64,000 nucleotides of DNA from Roseiarcus sp963767245 (GCA_963767245.1 CAVYDG010000007.1:1-64000); one strand, 5' to 3'; positions 1-9,011 are shown, counted from the stretch's first letter. The notes: a model not told the origin generated them from the sequence alone. Translations and numbers: made by a program.

Positions 1-41
1 AGCCCTGCTACAACGGCGGCTGCGAAGCCAACCCAACGCAT
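1..41 (-). CDS. Start of an unidentified gene running off the window edge
   Basis: Only 13 codons are visible, reading MRWVGFAAAVVAG on the reverse strand. The stretch looks like the beginning of a hydrophobic signal peptide. It lies 69 bp downstream of the sugar-binding protein gene on the same strand, with a purine-rich AAGGAG about 10 bp before the ATG, so it is probably the next gene of that transport operon. In related rhizobial clusters this place is often taken by a small lipoprotein or an ABC component, but the fragment is too short to decide. Confidence 0.4.
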   Translation of the reverse strand, partial: MRWVGFAAAVVAG

Positions 42-109
42 GAGAGAAGCGCTCCTTGGCGAAGAGGAAACGCGCGGACGAAGCCGCCCGCGCGTCGCGT
101 AGTGCGCGC

Positions 110-1045
110 TTATGGCTTGAGCGCGAAGGTCTCGAGCTTGTCGGCGTTCGACGCATTGATCAGGACACAGTCCATCAACTGCTTCTCCGTCTTCGGCGCG
201 GTCTTCGTCTTGATGTAGGCATCGGCCTGCTCAACGGCGAGCTGTGCCTCTCGGTAAGCGGGCTGGAGCACCGTCGCTTTGATGCCGCCCTGTTTGATCG
301 AATCGCGCACGTCGTTCGAGCCGTCGAACCCGACGACAATCACATCCGAACGCCCAGCCGCCTTCAGCGCAGCTTCCGCGCCCATCGCCATCGTATCGTT
401 GCCCGAGATTACTCCCTTGATGTTCGGATTCGCCTGAAGAATTGTTTCCATCTTCGTGTAGGCTTCCGGTTGGCTCCAATTGGCCGATTGGCGGGAGACC
501 AGCTTCAGGTCTGGGTACTCGTCGATCACCTCGTGATAACCTTTCGAGCGGATCCCTGCGTTGGTGTCGGACTCCTTGCCGACGAGTTCAACGTAGTTGC
601 CTTTTTCGCCCATCAGCTTGATGAATTCCTGAGCGCCAAGCTGGGCGCCTTGATAGTTGTTCGAAACAATTTGGGCGAGGGCGACGCCGGTCGCATTGAT
701 CTCACGGTCGATCAGGAAGGACTGAATACCCGCTTCTTTTGCTTTCTTGACCGAGGCGACGGTCGCGTCGGCGCCGGCGTTGTCCAGAATGATCGCTTTT
801 GCGCCGCGCGCAATCGCGGTGTCGATGAGCTCTGACTGCTTGTTTGCGTCGTCATCGTGAACGAGGGAGATGACATCGTAGCCAAGTTCCTTGGCCTTGG
901 CCTCCGCACCTTCCGCTTCCGCCTTGAAGAACGGATTATCGTGCGAGGGTGTAATGATCGCAATCAGGTCCGCTGCGGACGCGGAATGGCCGATCATGGC
1001 GGCGCTGGCGAGCATCATGCCGGCCAAAGCGTAACGTAGTTTCAT
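110..1045 (-). CDS. Ribose-type ABC sugar transporter, periplasmic binding protein
   Basis: The 311-residue product is a type 1 periplasmic binding protein that would capture a sugar and deliver it to a membrane ABC permease. It opens with a Sec signal peptide (MKLRYALAG..., cleavage near SASA/AD at about residue 24), followed by the RbsB-like start IITPSHDNPFFKAE, the hinge region DNAGADATVASVKKA and the late motif VVGFDGSNDVRD. The ATG at 1045 is chosen because GGGAGG precedes it by 5 bp and the signal peptide begins there; a longer reading frame upstream has no such features. It diverges from the isomerase-transketolase-kinase operon across a 443-bp region, so the two units probably serve the same substrate. 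The family is clear; the ligand (ribose, apiose or another pentose) is not. Confidence 0.9.
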   Translation of the reverse strand: MKLRYALAGMMLASAAMIGHSASAADLIAIITPSHDNPFFKAEAEGAEAKAKELGYDVISLVHDDDANKQSELIDTAIARGAKAIILDNAGADATVASVKKAKEAGIQSFLIDREINATGVALAQIVSNNYQGAQLGAQEFIKLMGEKGNYVELVGKESDTNAGIRSKGYHEVIDEYPDLKLVSRQSANWSQPEAYTKMETILQANPNIKGVISGNDTMAMGAEAALKAAGRSDVIVVGFDGSNDVRDSIKQGGIKATVLQPAYREAQLAVEQADAYIKTKTAPKTEKQLMDCVLINASNADKLETFALKP

Positions 1046-1488
1046 TGCTACCTCCCATTTCACGCATAAGCATCGGAAAAGATCCCTTCCAAGCGGACGC
1101 TGAGAAAAGACGCTGCGTTGGATGCTGACAACGCACACAGAACTTCCGGAAGTTCGAGTTGAGGCAGAGTGGACGATCGCGCGACCCCAGCCGGGCTGGG
1201 CGTGCCTGTCGGTTCCGTCGAGGAGCGTTTCCCTTTCCAATTATTGACGTTTAGTCTCGATATTCGAGCAATAATTTTATTTCATGTCAAGATATAAAAT
1301 TATCGCTGGAAAAATGGGCCGAGTCGCTCGTATCTGTGACGCGCCTCGCCAAATCGTCTCGGCCACCCCTTTACAAATCGAAAAAAAGGATATTAAGTGC
1401 GATAAATCATCGGTAATCGAAAGAAGAAAGGCAGGGAGGGTCGGCCGGAACAGCGGGCCGGGCCGCCTGTGAAAGCAGGTCGCAAGCC
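1046..1488. promoter_or_regulatory. Divergent promoter region of the sugar locus
   Basis: This 443-bp gap holds no gene and separates the binding-protein gene from the catabolic operon. Its middle (about 1235-1310) is distinctly AT-rich against a GC-rich background and includes TTGACG at 1244 and the near-perfect 13-bp palindrome CTCGATATTCGAG at 1256-1268. That is what a shared control region with a repressor operator looks like, but no regulator gene is in the window and exact promoters cannot be fixed by eye. Confidence 0.45.
1256..1268. promoter_or_regulatory. Candidate operator palindrome
   Basis: CTCGA-TAT-TCGAG is a 5-bp inverted repeat around a 3-bp centre, inside the AT-rich core between the divergent sugar-uptake and catabolic genes. 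Size and location would suit a dimeric sugar-responsive repressor. It is an inference from symmetry and position only. Confidence 0.3.
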
Positions 1489-2961
1489 ATGAATAAGCGC
1501 AATCTCCGCCCTATCAAACTCGGATTGGTGGTTGGCAGCCGGGAATTTTTCAACGGCGCGCCGGCCCTTCAGACGCGCGCAGAGCTGCTGAGACAGCTCG
1601 AACGAATGAATGTCGCCTCCGCCATACTGCCCGTCGATGCGACCAAAAACGGAGCGGTGCAATCGCGCGAGGACGCCCGGCGCTATGCGGCCTTTTTTCG
1701 CGAGCAGCGCGAGACCATCGACGGCGTCGTCATTTGTCTACCGAATTTCGGCGACGAGATCGCAATTTTGGAGCTTGTCAATGAGGCGCGTCTGAACATG
1801 CCGATCCTCCTACAGGCGAGCAACGACGAGATCGACAAAGTCGACGTCAAGAGCCGCCGGGACGCATTCTGCGGCAAGTTTTCCGTGGCAAACAATTTCT
1901 ACCAGTGTGGCGTCCCTTTCACCGACACCACGAGCCACACTTCTGACGTCGACGGCACCGAGTTCGCCGCGGATCTCGACCGGTTTGTGAGAATCTGTCG
2001 TGTCGTCCGCGGGCTTAAGCACGCACGGATCGGCTCGATCGGCGCCCGCACCGGGGCGTTCCAGACCATGCGCTTCAGCGAGAAGCTGCTGCAGGCGTCC
2101 GGGCTGACCGTCATCACGGTCGATCTTTCCGAAATCATCTTCGCGGCTAACGCGCTCTCCGACGACACGCCGGAGGTCAGGGCGAAGCTCGAGGAAATCG
2201 GCGCCTACGGCCGGATCCCGGCACACATCAAGCCAGACAAGATCGTTCGGCAGGCCAAATGGACGCTCGCAGTAGACAGGTGGATCGAGGAGAACGAATG
2301 CGACGCCAGCGCCATCCAGTGCTGGCGCAGCCTGCAGGACAATTTTGGCTGCGCGACCTGCGTGACCATGAGCATGATGGGCGAAAAGCTGATGCCGAGC
2401 GCCTGCGAGGTCGACGTCATGGGCGCCATCTCAATGTACGCGCTCGCGCTCGCCGCGGAAGCGCCGTCAGCGATCCTTGACTGGAACAACAATTACGGCC
2501 GCGAGGCCGACAAGTGCGTCTGCACCCACTGTGGCAACTTCCCGAAGAGCTTCATCGGCGAGGCTCCGGAGATCTCGGAGCTCGATGTTCTGGGGGGCGT
2601 GCTCGGCAAGGAAAACTGCTTCGGGGCTGTCAAGGGCAAGGTCCAGCCAGGACCGATGACGTTCTTCCGCGCCTCCACGGATGACCGGCTCGGGACCATC
2701 AAGGCCTATGTGGGCGAGGGGGAGTTCACCGCCGATCCATTCGGCATGGACGGCGGCATTGCGGTGACGAAAGTGGGGAGGCTTCGGCCGTTGCTCGGCT
2801 TCATCGCGCGCAACGGCTTCGAGCACCATGTCGCGATGGTGCGCGGCCATCATGCGGGTGCCGTTTGCGAGGCGGTTACGCGCTATCTGGACTGGCCGAT
2901 CTACCGCCACGAAGCCGAGGCAGGTAGCGAGGCGTTCGCTTCTTCCATTTTTCGGGGGTGA
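1489..2961 (+). CDS. FucI/AraA-fold sugar isomerase
   Basis: The 490-residue protein belongs to the L-fucose/L-arabinose isomerase superfamily, metal-dependent aldose-ketose isomerases. The N-terminal half has the alternating sheet-helix pattern around VVICLPNFGDE. The C-terminal catalytic part carries the expected metal ligands: Glu in ACEVDVMGA, Asp in ILDWNN and His in VRGHHAG. Several cysteines (CATC, CVCTHC near residues 285-345) are a feature of this divergent branch. It is the first gene of a tight operon with split transketolase and a FGGY kinase, which implies that it turns the imported aldose into the ketose that is then phosphorylated. The ATG at 1489 has only a weak AGGT as ribosome site. 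The substrate cannot be read from sequence; pentose, deoxysugar and branched apiose are all open. Confidence 0.8.
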   Translation: MNKRNLRPIKLGLVVGSREFFNGAPALQTRAELLRQLERMNVASAILPVDATKNGAVQSREDARRYAAFFREQRETIDGVVICLPNFGDEIAILELVNEARLNMPILLQASNDEIDKVDVKSRRDAFCGKFSVANNFYQCGVPFTDTTSHTSDVDGTEFAADLDRFVRICRVVRGLKHARIGSIGARTGAFQTMRFSEKLLQASGLTVITVDLSEIIFAANALSDDTPEVRAKLEEIGAYGRIPAHIKPDKIVRQAKWTLAVDRWIEENECDASAIQCWRSLQDNFGCATCVTMSMMGEKLMPSACEVDVMGAISMYALALAAEAPSAILDWNNNYGREADKCVCTHCGNFPKSFIGEAPEISELDVLGGVLGKENCFGAVKGKVQPGPMTFFRASTDDRLGTIKAYVGEGEFTADPFGMDGGIAVTKVGRLRPLLGFIARNGFEHHVAMVRGHHAGAVCEAVTRYLDWPIYRHEAEAGSEAFASSIFRG

Positions 2962-2965
2962 GGCA

Positions 2966-3820
2966 ATGACTTTCCAATCTGCGACAAACGAAGCTCCAGC
3001 CCGAGAAGATCTCGTCGCGGGAATTCGGGCGCGGACCAGCGCAATCCGAAGGGACGCGCTCAAAATGGTGTTCGAGGCACGGCAGGGTCATCCGGGCGGC
3101 GACATGTCGGTCGCGGACATTCTGGCGACGCTGTACTTCGGGGTGTTACGGATCGATCCCAAAGCGCCGCGCGCGCCAGACCGGGACCGACTTATCCTAA
3201 GCAAGGGCCACGCAAGTGGCGCGCTCTACGCAACTCTGGCGGAAGCGGGCTTTATTCCGCTCGAGATGCTGCGGACGTATATGAAGCCGCTGTCGATGTT
3301 GAACGGGCATCCGAACCGTAACTACGTCCCTGGCGTCGAGGCCAATACTGGCCCGCTTGGCCACGGCCTGCCGATCGCCGTCGGTGTCGCGCTAGCGGGC
3401 AAAATTGACCGAGCGGCCTATCGCGTCTTCGTCATCACAGGCGACGGCGAATTGCAGGAGGGCAGCAACTGGGAGGCCGCCATGGCGGCGGGTCACCACA
3501 AGCTCGCCAATCTGACGCTCATTATCGATCGCAATACGCTTCAGCAGGGCGCACCGGTCGCCGAGACTAATGACGTCGAGCCGCTCCTCGACAAGTTCCG
3601 CGCCTTTCGTTGGGAGGTGGTCGATGTAGACGGTCACGACCCGGCGGCGCTCCTCGACGCGTTCGCGCCGCGCGCCGATCGGACAAAGCCGCTCTGCATG
3701 ATCGCCCATACGGTCAAAGGCAAGGGCGTTTCTTACATGGAAGATCAGGTCGGCTGGCATCATGGCGTCCCGACGCAAGCGCAGCTGGATCAAGCCATGG
3801 AAGAATTGAGCCGCACATGA
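2966..3820 (+). CDS. Transketolase, N-terminal (thiamine diphosphate-binding) subunit
   Basis: The 284-residue protein corresponds to the first third of a classical transketolase and carries the thiamine diphosphate/Mg site: GHPGGDMSVADILATLYF near residue 35, the SKGHASGALYA loop, and GDGELQEGSNWEAAM ending in NLTLIIDRN. Split transketolases act as heteromers with the C-terminal subunit encoded next. The start is the ATG at 2966, 4 bp after the isomerase stop and preceded by GGGGTGAGG; a longer in-frame extension overlaps the isomerase and has no homology. Enzymes of this split type handle specialised sugar phosphates such as apulose 4-phosphate or sulfosugars, as well as housekeeping reactions; operon context favours the former. 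Confidence 0.88.
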   Translation: MTFQSATNEAPAREDLVAGIRARTSAIRRDALKMVFEARQGHPGGDMSVADILATLYFGVLRIDPKAPRAPDRDRLILSKGHASGALYATLAEAGFIPLEMLRTYMKPLSMLNGHPNRNYVPGVEANTGPLGHGLPIAVGVALAGKIDRAAYRVFVITGDGELQEGSNWEAAMAAGHHKLANLTLIIDRNTLQQGAPVAETNDVEPLLDKFRAFRWEVVDVDGHDPAALLDAFAPRADRTKPLCMIAHTVKGKGVSYMEDQVGWHHGVPTQAQLDQAMEELSRT

Positions 3821-4779
3821 GCGCAGCGCTACCTCCCTCATCCAACCTGTTCGATTGCCGCGACGCGTTCGCCGCCGCGCTCGACCAGGTTGCCGAGCGC
3901 GACAACCGGATTGTGATCGTCGTCAACGACAGCATTGGATCGTCCAAGCTCGGCGGCTTCCGCAAGCGGTGGCCAGAGCGCACGATCAATGTCGGCATCG
4001 CCGAGCAGAACATGGTCGGCGTCGGCTCCGGGCTTGCCAATGGCGGCAAGGTCCCGTTTGTGAGCGCCGCCGCGTGCTTCCTCACCGCCCGCGCCCTAGA
4101 GCAGATCAAGGCGGACGTGGCTTACACGAATGCGAATGTGAAGCTCGTCGGGCAGTCGCCCGGCATCGGCTACGGAGAACTTGGACCTACCCACCACTCG
4201 ATCGAGGACATGGCCTGGCTGAAATTCTTGCCCAATCTCGCGGTGGTCGCGCCCTCTGATCCCTGGGAGACCGCTCAGGCCGTCGAGGCAGCTGCAGCAC
4301 ATGAGGGGCCGGTGTTCCTCCGCATCAGCCGATTTGGCGTTCCGAAGTTGCCGCGCCCCGACAACGCCCGGTTCGAAATCGGCAAAGCCGAGATACTTCG
4401 TGAAGGGGGCGACGTCGCCATCATCGCCTTCGGTGTCATGGTCGCCCGGGCGCTGGAGGCTGCGGACCGTCTCGCCGAGAGCGGCGTGAGCGCCCGAGTG
4501 GTCAATATGGCCTCGATCGCTCCGCTCGATGAAGCGGTCATCCGGGCCGCCGCGGATCTCGGAGCGATCGTCACGGTTGAGGAGCATTCGGTACGAGGGG
4601 GTCTCGGAGGCGCAGTGGCGGAGGTCGTCGTCGGCTATCGGCCCTGCCCGATTCGCATCCTCGGTTTTCCCGGGTTCATGCCAACCGGATCTCCAAAGTT
4701 TCTTTTCGAAAAGTTCGGACTCACGTCGGAGGGGATCGAGAAGGCGGCACGTGAAGCGATTTCCCTACGGTCGTCGTGA
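3817..4779 (+). CDS. Transketolase, C-terminal (pyrimidine-binding and regulatory) subunit
   Basis: The 320-residue partner of the preceding subunit starts in a 4-bp ATGA overlap, so translation is coupled. It has the pyrimidine-binding domain with catalytic Glu in INVGIAEQNMVGVGSG (about residue 65) and the helper motif GPTHHSIEDMAWL, then the C-terminal transketolase domain (EVVVGYRPCPIRILGFPG...). Together the two chains make a full thiamine enzyme that moves a two-carbon unit from a ketose phosphate to an aldose. It ends with TGA directly followed by the ATG of the kinase, so all four enzymes form one transcription unit. Confidence 0.88.
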   Translation: MSAALPPSSNLFDCRDAFAAALDQVAERDNRIVIVVNDSIGSSKLGGFRKRWPERTINVGIAEQNMVGVGSGLANGGKVPFVSAAACFLTARALEQIKADVAYTNANVKLVGQSPGIGYGELGPTHHSIEDMAWLKFLPNLAVVAPSDPWETAQAVEAAAAHEGPVFLRISRFGVPKLPRPDNARFEIGKAEILREGGDVAIIAFGVMVARALEAADRLAESGVSARVVNMASIAPLDEAVIRAAADLGAIVTVEEHSVRGGLGGAVAEVVVGYRPCPIRILGFPGFMPTGSPKFLFEKFGLTSEGIEKAAREAISLRSS

Positions 4780-6351
4780 ATGAGCGCTTTCGTCCTCGCC
4801 ATTGACCAGGGCACGACCAACACCAAGGCGCTGGCACTGGACGCGGACGGCCGCATTGTCGCACGCCATTCCGTTCCCACGCCGATCGCGTATCCGCGTC
4901 CCGGATGGGTCGAGCAGTCCGGCGACGAAATCTGGAACGCTACGACTGCTGCAATTGACGGCTGCCTCTCGGCTCTGCCGGAGCCGGCGATCATCGCCGC
5001 GATCGGCATCTCCAATCAGCGCGAAACCGTTCTTCTCTGGCGGCGTTCGACCGGCGAGACGATCGGCCCATGCGTGACCTGGCAATGCCGCCGGTCTTCG
5101 GATCGCATCGATGCTCTCCGCACGCCGGCGATCGAGGAAACGGTCGAGTCAAAGACGGGGCTCGGCCTCGACCCGCTCTTTCCCGCCGCCAAGATCGGTT
5201 GGCTTATGGAGGCCTATCCCGAGACCCGTTCCCTTTCGGATCGTCACGACCTCTGCGCGGGAACCGTCAACTCCTGGCTTCTGTTCAAGCTAACCGGCGG
5301 CGCAATTCACGCGACCGACGCGGGCAACGCTTCGCGGACGGAACTGTTCGACATTCACCAGCAGGGCTGGAGCGACGAGCTTTGCTCGCTTTTCGGCGTG
5401 CCAAAGTCGATCCTTCCTCGCGTCGAAGATTCGAACGCGAAGTTCGGCGCGGCGAAGACTGTTCATCGAGCGATCGAAGGCGTTCCTGTCCAAGCGATTA
5501 TGGGGGACTCTCACGCGGCGCTCTTCGGCCACGGTATACGGTCTCCCGGAGCGGTCAAAGCCACCTATGGAACCGGCTCTTCGCTGATGACGCTGACCGA
5601 GACGCCGATCAGATCCCGGTCCGGCCTCTCCACGACCGTAGCCTGGCGGCGTTCGACGAAAGTCTCCTACGCGCTCGAGGGCAACATTTCGGTATCTGCT
5701 CAGGCGGCCGCGTGGATGGCGGATCTTATGGGTCTGCCCGATGTCGGGGCGCTGACGGAGTTGGCGACCAGGGCGAAGGGCGATGGCAACGTTTGTTTCG
5801 TCCCCGCGTTCGCAGGCCTTGGCGCGCCCTATTGGAAGGACCGGGCTCTTGCAGCGCTGACGGGCATGTCGCTTGCGACTTCGCGCTCGGATGTTGCGCG
5901 GGCGACGCTTGAGGCAATTGCCCTTCAGATCTGCGACGTCTTTGGCGCGATGGAACGCGATCTTGGCGCACGTTTGGTGCGTTTGTCCGTCGATGGAGGA
6001 GCGACGCAAAACGATCTTCTCATGCAGTTCCAAGCGGACCTGCTCGGTCGCCCGGTTCAACGGCTCAAGGTCCTGGAGCTGAGCGCTTTCGGGGCGGGCG
6101 TACTTGCGGGCACCGCTTCGGGGCTGTTGGACGAGGCTAGGGTCGAGGCGATGCTCAACGACGCTAGTGAGGACATCAATCCACGGCTCGACCCTTCCGC
6201 ACGCCAGGCGAAAATCGGCGTTTGGAACGCGGCAATCGATTCGGTCATGGGTGGTGCAAAGAGCTTGCCGGCGCTGTTCTCGCCCATCAGTGCCATCACC
6301 TTGCCGGACCGGACCGCGAAGTCAGCACTATTGCCCGGATCGAATCTATGA
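4780..6351 (+). CDS. FGGY-family carbohydrate kinase
   Basis: This 523-residue ATP-dependent sugar kinase has the actin-like N-terminal motif DQGTTNTKALALD, the catalytic aspartate region IMGDSHAALFGHG (about residue 245), a GTGSSLM phosphate loop, the LEGNISVSAQAAAWM signature and a C-terminal nucleotide site SVDGGATQND. Overall it resembles glycerol and pentulose kinases. Placed directly after isomerase and split transketolase (start abuts the previous stop), it should phosphorylate the ketose before carbon-carbon cleavage. The last 30 or so residues do not look like family sequence: they run across the boundary into the decayed SDR gene, so the natural stop appears to have been lost in a deletion. 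Most of the enzyme is intact and it may still be active. Confidence 0.85.
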   Translation: MSAFVLAIDQGTTNTKALALDADGRIVARHSVPTPIAYPRPGWVEQSGDEIWNATTAAIDGCLSALPEPAIIAAIGISNQRETVLLWRRSTGETIGPCVTWQCRRSSDRIDALRTPAIEETVESKTGLGLDPLFPAAKIGWLMEAYPETRSLSDRHDLCAGTVNSWLLFKLTGGAIHATDAGNASRTELFDIHQQGWSDELCSLFGVPKSILPRVEDSNAKFGAAKTVHRAIEGVPVQAIMGDSHAALFGHGIRSPGAVKATYGTGSSLMTLTETPIRSRSGLSTTVAWRRSTKVSYALEGNISVSAQAAAWMADLMGLPDVGALTELATRAKGDGNVCFVPAFAGLGAPYWKDRALAALTGMSLATSRSDVARATLEAIALQICDVFGAMERDLGARLVRLSVDGGATQNDLLMQFQADLLGRPVQRLKVLELSAFGAGVLAGTASGLLDEARVEAMLNDASEDINPRLDPSARQAKIGVWNAAIDSVMGGAKSLPALFSPISAITLPDRTAKSALLPGSNL

Positions 6352-6831
6352 CCGAGGCCGAATGGGACAAGGTCATGGCGATGAACACCAAGGCTGTGTT
6401 CTTGTACTGCCAAGAGGCAATCACCCGGATGCGCAAGCACAAGCGCGGCGGCCGACTGATCAACACCGCCTCCGGCCAAGCGCGGCAGGGCGTTATCTAC
6501 ACGCCCCACTATGCGGCGTCGAAGTTCGGAGTCGTGGGGATGACACAGAGCCTCGCCAAGGAAGTTCGCGAAAGAAGGAACTACCGTCAACGCCTTCTGT
6601 CCGGCATCATCGACACGGATATGTAGGCCTATAACGACGATGTTTGGGGCACCCTTCTTGGAACATACAAGCCCGGAGAACTGATGGCCGAATGGGTCCG
6701 AGGCATTCCTATGGGCCGCGCCGGGATGGGCGAGGACGTTACCGGCCTCGTGACCTTCCCTTGCAAGCGACGACGCAGCCTACATCATGGGGCAGACGAT
6801 CAACGTCGATGGCGGCCTCATAATGTCGTGA
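6321..6831 (+). pseudogene. SDR-family oxidoreductase remnant
   Basis: Translated pieces in three frames reconstruct the C-terminal two thirds of a short-chain dehydrogenase. First comes the catalytic core up to QSLAKEV, with YxxxK seen as YAASK (6321 to about 6560). A frameshift follows, then an in-frame TAG after GIIDTDM where Trp is expected, then YKPGELMAEWVRGIPMGRAG. A second frameshift near 6758 leads into the family ending QTINVDGGLIMS (stop 6829-6831). The cofactor-binding N-terminus is missing. The gene seems to have been the last member of the sugar operon, perhaps a polyol or sugar dehydrogenase, and was removed by a deletion that also fused the kinase to it. Confidence 0.8.
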
Positions 6832-6874
6832 GTCTGCACTTAGCGCTCTCAGTTCGCGCCCGAACACTGCGCGC

Positions 6875-8173
6875 TCATCCGTCGATCGGCTCCACCGCAG
6901 AGATTTCGATGCCGAAGCCGGAAAGCCCGACATAAGTGCGCGGATTATCGGTGCGCAGCCGGATCGAGGTCACCCCGAGGTCGCGGAGGATCTGGGCGCC
7001 GAGCCCGATCTCGCGCCATTGCGTCGCGCGCGCGTCGTCGGAGCTTATCGCCTGGGCGCCGCTCAGGTTCGCTGGCACACCCGCCGCGCCGTCGCGCAGG
7101 TAAACGAGTGCGCCGCGTCCTTCGGCCTTGAAGCGGTTCAGCACCCTGGGGATCGGGCCGCCGCCGAAAATGTCGCTCAGGATATCGGCCCGATGCAGGC
7201 GCGCCGGCACGTCGCGTCCGTCGCCGATGCTCCCGTGCACGAAAGCGAAGTGCAGGACCGGATCGAACGGGGTCCGATAGGCGTAGCCCTGCAGCTCGCC
7301 GATGGGGGTCTCGATCGGAAAGCAGGCGACCCGTTCGACCAGCTTCTCGCGCGCCTGCCGATAGGCGATGAGATCGGCGACCGAGATCCGCTTGAGCTTG
7401 TGCCTGTCGGCGAAGGTCTCGATCTGGGGTCCGACCATCACCGTGCCGTCGTCGTTGGCGAGTTCGCAGATGACAGCGACCGGCGCCAGACCGGCGAGCT
7501 TGCAAAGGTCGACCGCCGCCTCGGTATGGCCGGAACGCATCAGCACGCCACCGTCCTTGGCGACCAGCGGAAAGACGTGACCAGGCCGGACGAAATCGCT
7601 CGCGCCCATATTGCCATTGGCGAGCGCGCGCACGGTATTCGTGCGCTGCTCGGCTGATATGCCGGTCGTCAGGCCGTGGCGCACGTCGACCGAAACGGTG
7701 AAAGCGGTGCCAAGGGGTGCGTCGTTGATCGCCACCATGGGCGGGAGGTGCAGTCTACGCGCGTCGTCGGCGGTCAGCGGCGCGCAGACAATGCCGCAGC
7801 CGTTGCGGATGATGAAGGCCATCTTTTCGGTGGTGCAGAGCGAAGCGGCGACGATCAGGTCGCCCTCGTTCTCACGGTCGTCGTCGTCGGTAACGACAAC
7901 GATCTCGCCGTGGGCGAAAGCCTGGATGGCGTCGGCGACGGAATTGAACATGTCCAGCCCATTGGGCGCCGGCGGCGCGTTGTTAAGGAAATCATTCGGG
8001 GTCACCGCGCCCAGCGTCTCGGCGACGATCCGCTCGGCGGTCTCGCGCGAGAGCCAGGAGCCGTTCTCGCGGCAGATCAAGGTCACCGCGCCGGGCGAAA
8101 CGCCGATCCGTCGGGCGAAATCCGCACGAGTCATGCTGTTTCGCTTAAGCCAGTTCCCAAGCTTCATATTCAT
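6875..8173 (-). CDS. ribB: 3,4-dihydroxy-2-butanone-4-phosphate synthase with N-terminal HTH and degenerate cyclohydrolase II domain
   Basis: This 432-residue protein makes the four-carbon precursor of riboflavin from ribulose 5-phosphate. Residues 1-60 form a Cro/XRE-type helix-turn-helix (MTRADFARRIGVSPGAVT). Residues 75-280 are the synthase domain, with the acidic metal loop DDDDRENEGDLIVAA, GIVCAPL, and RSGHTEAAVDL. The remaining part is related to GTP cyclohydrolase II but lacks the zinc cysteines and the catalytic region is eroded (RLHRADILSDIFGGG), so it is probably structural or inactive, as in RibBX-type proteins of alphaproteobacteria. The ATG at 8173 is used; ATG at 8167 is also possible. 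It stands alone, convergent with the sugar operon, and I see no FMN riboswitch upstream. Confidence 0.88.
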   Translation of the reverse strand: MNMKLGNWLKRNSMTRADFARRIGVSPGAVTLICRENGSWLSRETAERIVAETLGAVTPNDFLNNAPPAPNGLDMFNSVADAIQAFAHGEIVVVTDDDDRENEGDLIVAASLCTTEKMAFIIRNGCGIVCAPLTADDARRLHLPPMVAINDAPLGTAFTVSVDVRHGLTTGISAEQRTNTVRALANGNMGASDFVRPGHVFPLVAKDGGVLMRSGHTEAAVDLCKLAGLAPVAVICELANDDGTVMVGPQIETFADRHKLKRISVADLIAYRQAREKLVERVACFPIETPIGELQGYAYRTPFDPVLHFAFVHGSIGDGRDVPARLHRADILSDIFGGGPIPRVLNRFKAEGRGALVYLRDGAAGVPANLSGAQAISSDDARATQWREIGLGAQILRDLGVTSIRLRTDNPRTYVGLSGFGIEISAVEPIDG

Positions 8174-8286
8174 CAAATAATGGGGTGAGAGGTTTTGTGC
8201 AACTCAATGGATGGGACGATCTGGGTTCCTTGCTTCGCCGCAGGGACCGAACGCGAAATCAGCCTCACTGAGATGGGCAATTTGAA

Positions 8287-8995
8287 ATGGAGGCCTTGGC
8301 GGAGACGATTTTCGCAGCTCCCGCAGCTGTGGTCGACGTGCATATGCTCTTAAAAGGAATGAGGCTGGTTCATTCCATCAATTCTATGCACGAAGAGATC
8401 AAACAGTTCGGCGGCGAGAATACGCTTTCTCGTTCGACGATCTACCGTCTCAGCGAGCAAACCTTAAAGGAGCGGCTAGCTGACCCCAAGTTTTTCGACA
8501 TCGCAGGCCTGCATGAGGCTTTCGTGGCTTCCTTCTACGCGGACGCCGCCGTCATCAAGATGATGATCATGGAGTTCCGTCTGCGGGCGGCGGCTCTTGG
8601 CCGTCTCCGTTCGGAGGAGGCGCTGTTCCTGCTGCCGCAGGCCATCAACATGCTTGCCGAGTTCGAGCGAAATCCGTCGGCGACTACGGCCTATCGCATC
8701 GCCGTTTCATCCTTCGGGTTACAGGTTCACGTCTACTGCTCACGGGTGCCGAATATCTCGGACGAGGCCCAACTCCAGCACCTTTTGGAGGCCCGCCGGC
8801 GGGCCGAAGCAATAGCCGACGACTCTCTCCGAGTTCCTCAGCCAAAACGACGATATCGGCCTTGTCTTCCAGGCCGTCCGAATCGAGTGCAACGCATTCC
8901 ACATCGAGAACATTCTTCAGCCGCTGGCCGAGCGCCTCGAACGCAGTCTGCCTTCCGGGCCGCTCGATCGAACGAAGATGATGTTCTTCAGGTAG
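8287..8995 (+). pseudogene. Hypothetical protein gene, frameshifted
   Basis: An ATG at 8287 opens a frame that reads as a sensible, mostly helical protein for about 175 residues (EALAETIFAAPAAVVDVHML..., LLEARRRAEA) and then becomes arginine-rich noise. One base over, the next frame continues sensibly (DDIGLVFQAVRIECNAFHI... to MMFFR) to a stop at 8993-8995. The natural product would be about 235 residues, so a one-base shift near 8820 has broken it. I do not recognise the family; there is no signal peptide or membrane segment. It is followed at once by a fragment of an IS1182 transposase. Confidence 0.5.
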
Positions 8996-9011
8996 AAGAC
9001 CAGTTTGGGGG

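Noticed and set aside
8174..8290. FMN riboswitch before ribB
   Set aside because: The conserved GGGGYGAAAUUCCCCACCGG core (cut) is not present on the relevant strand.
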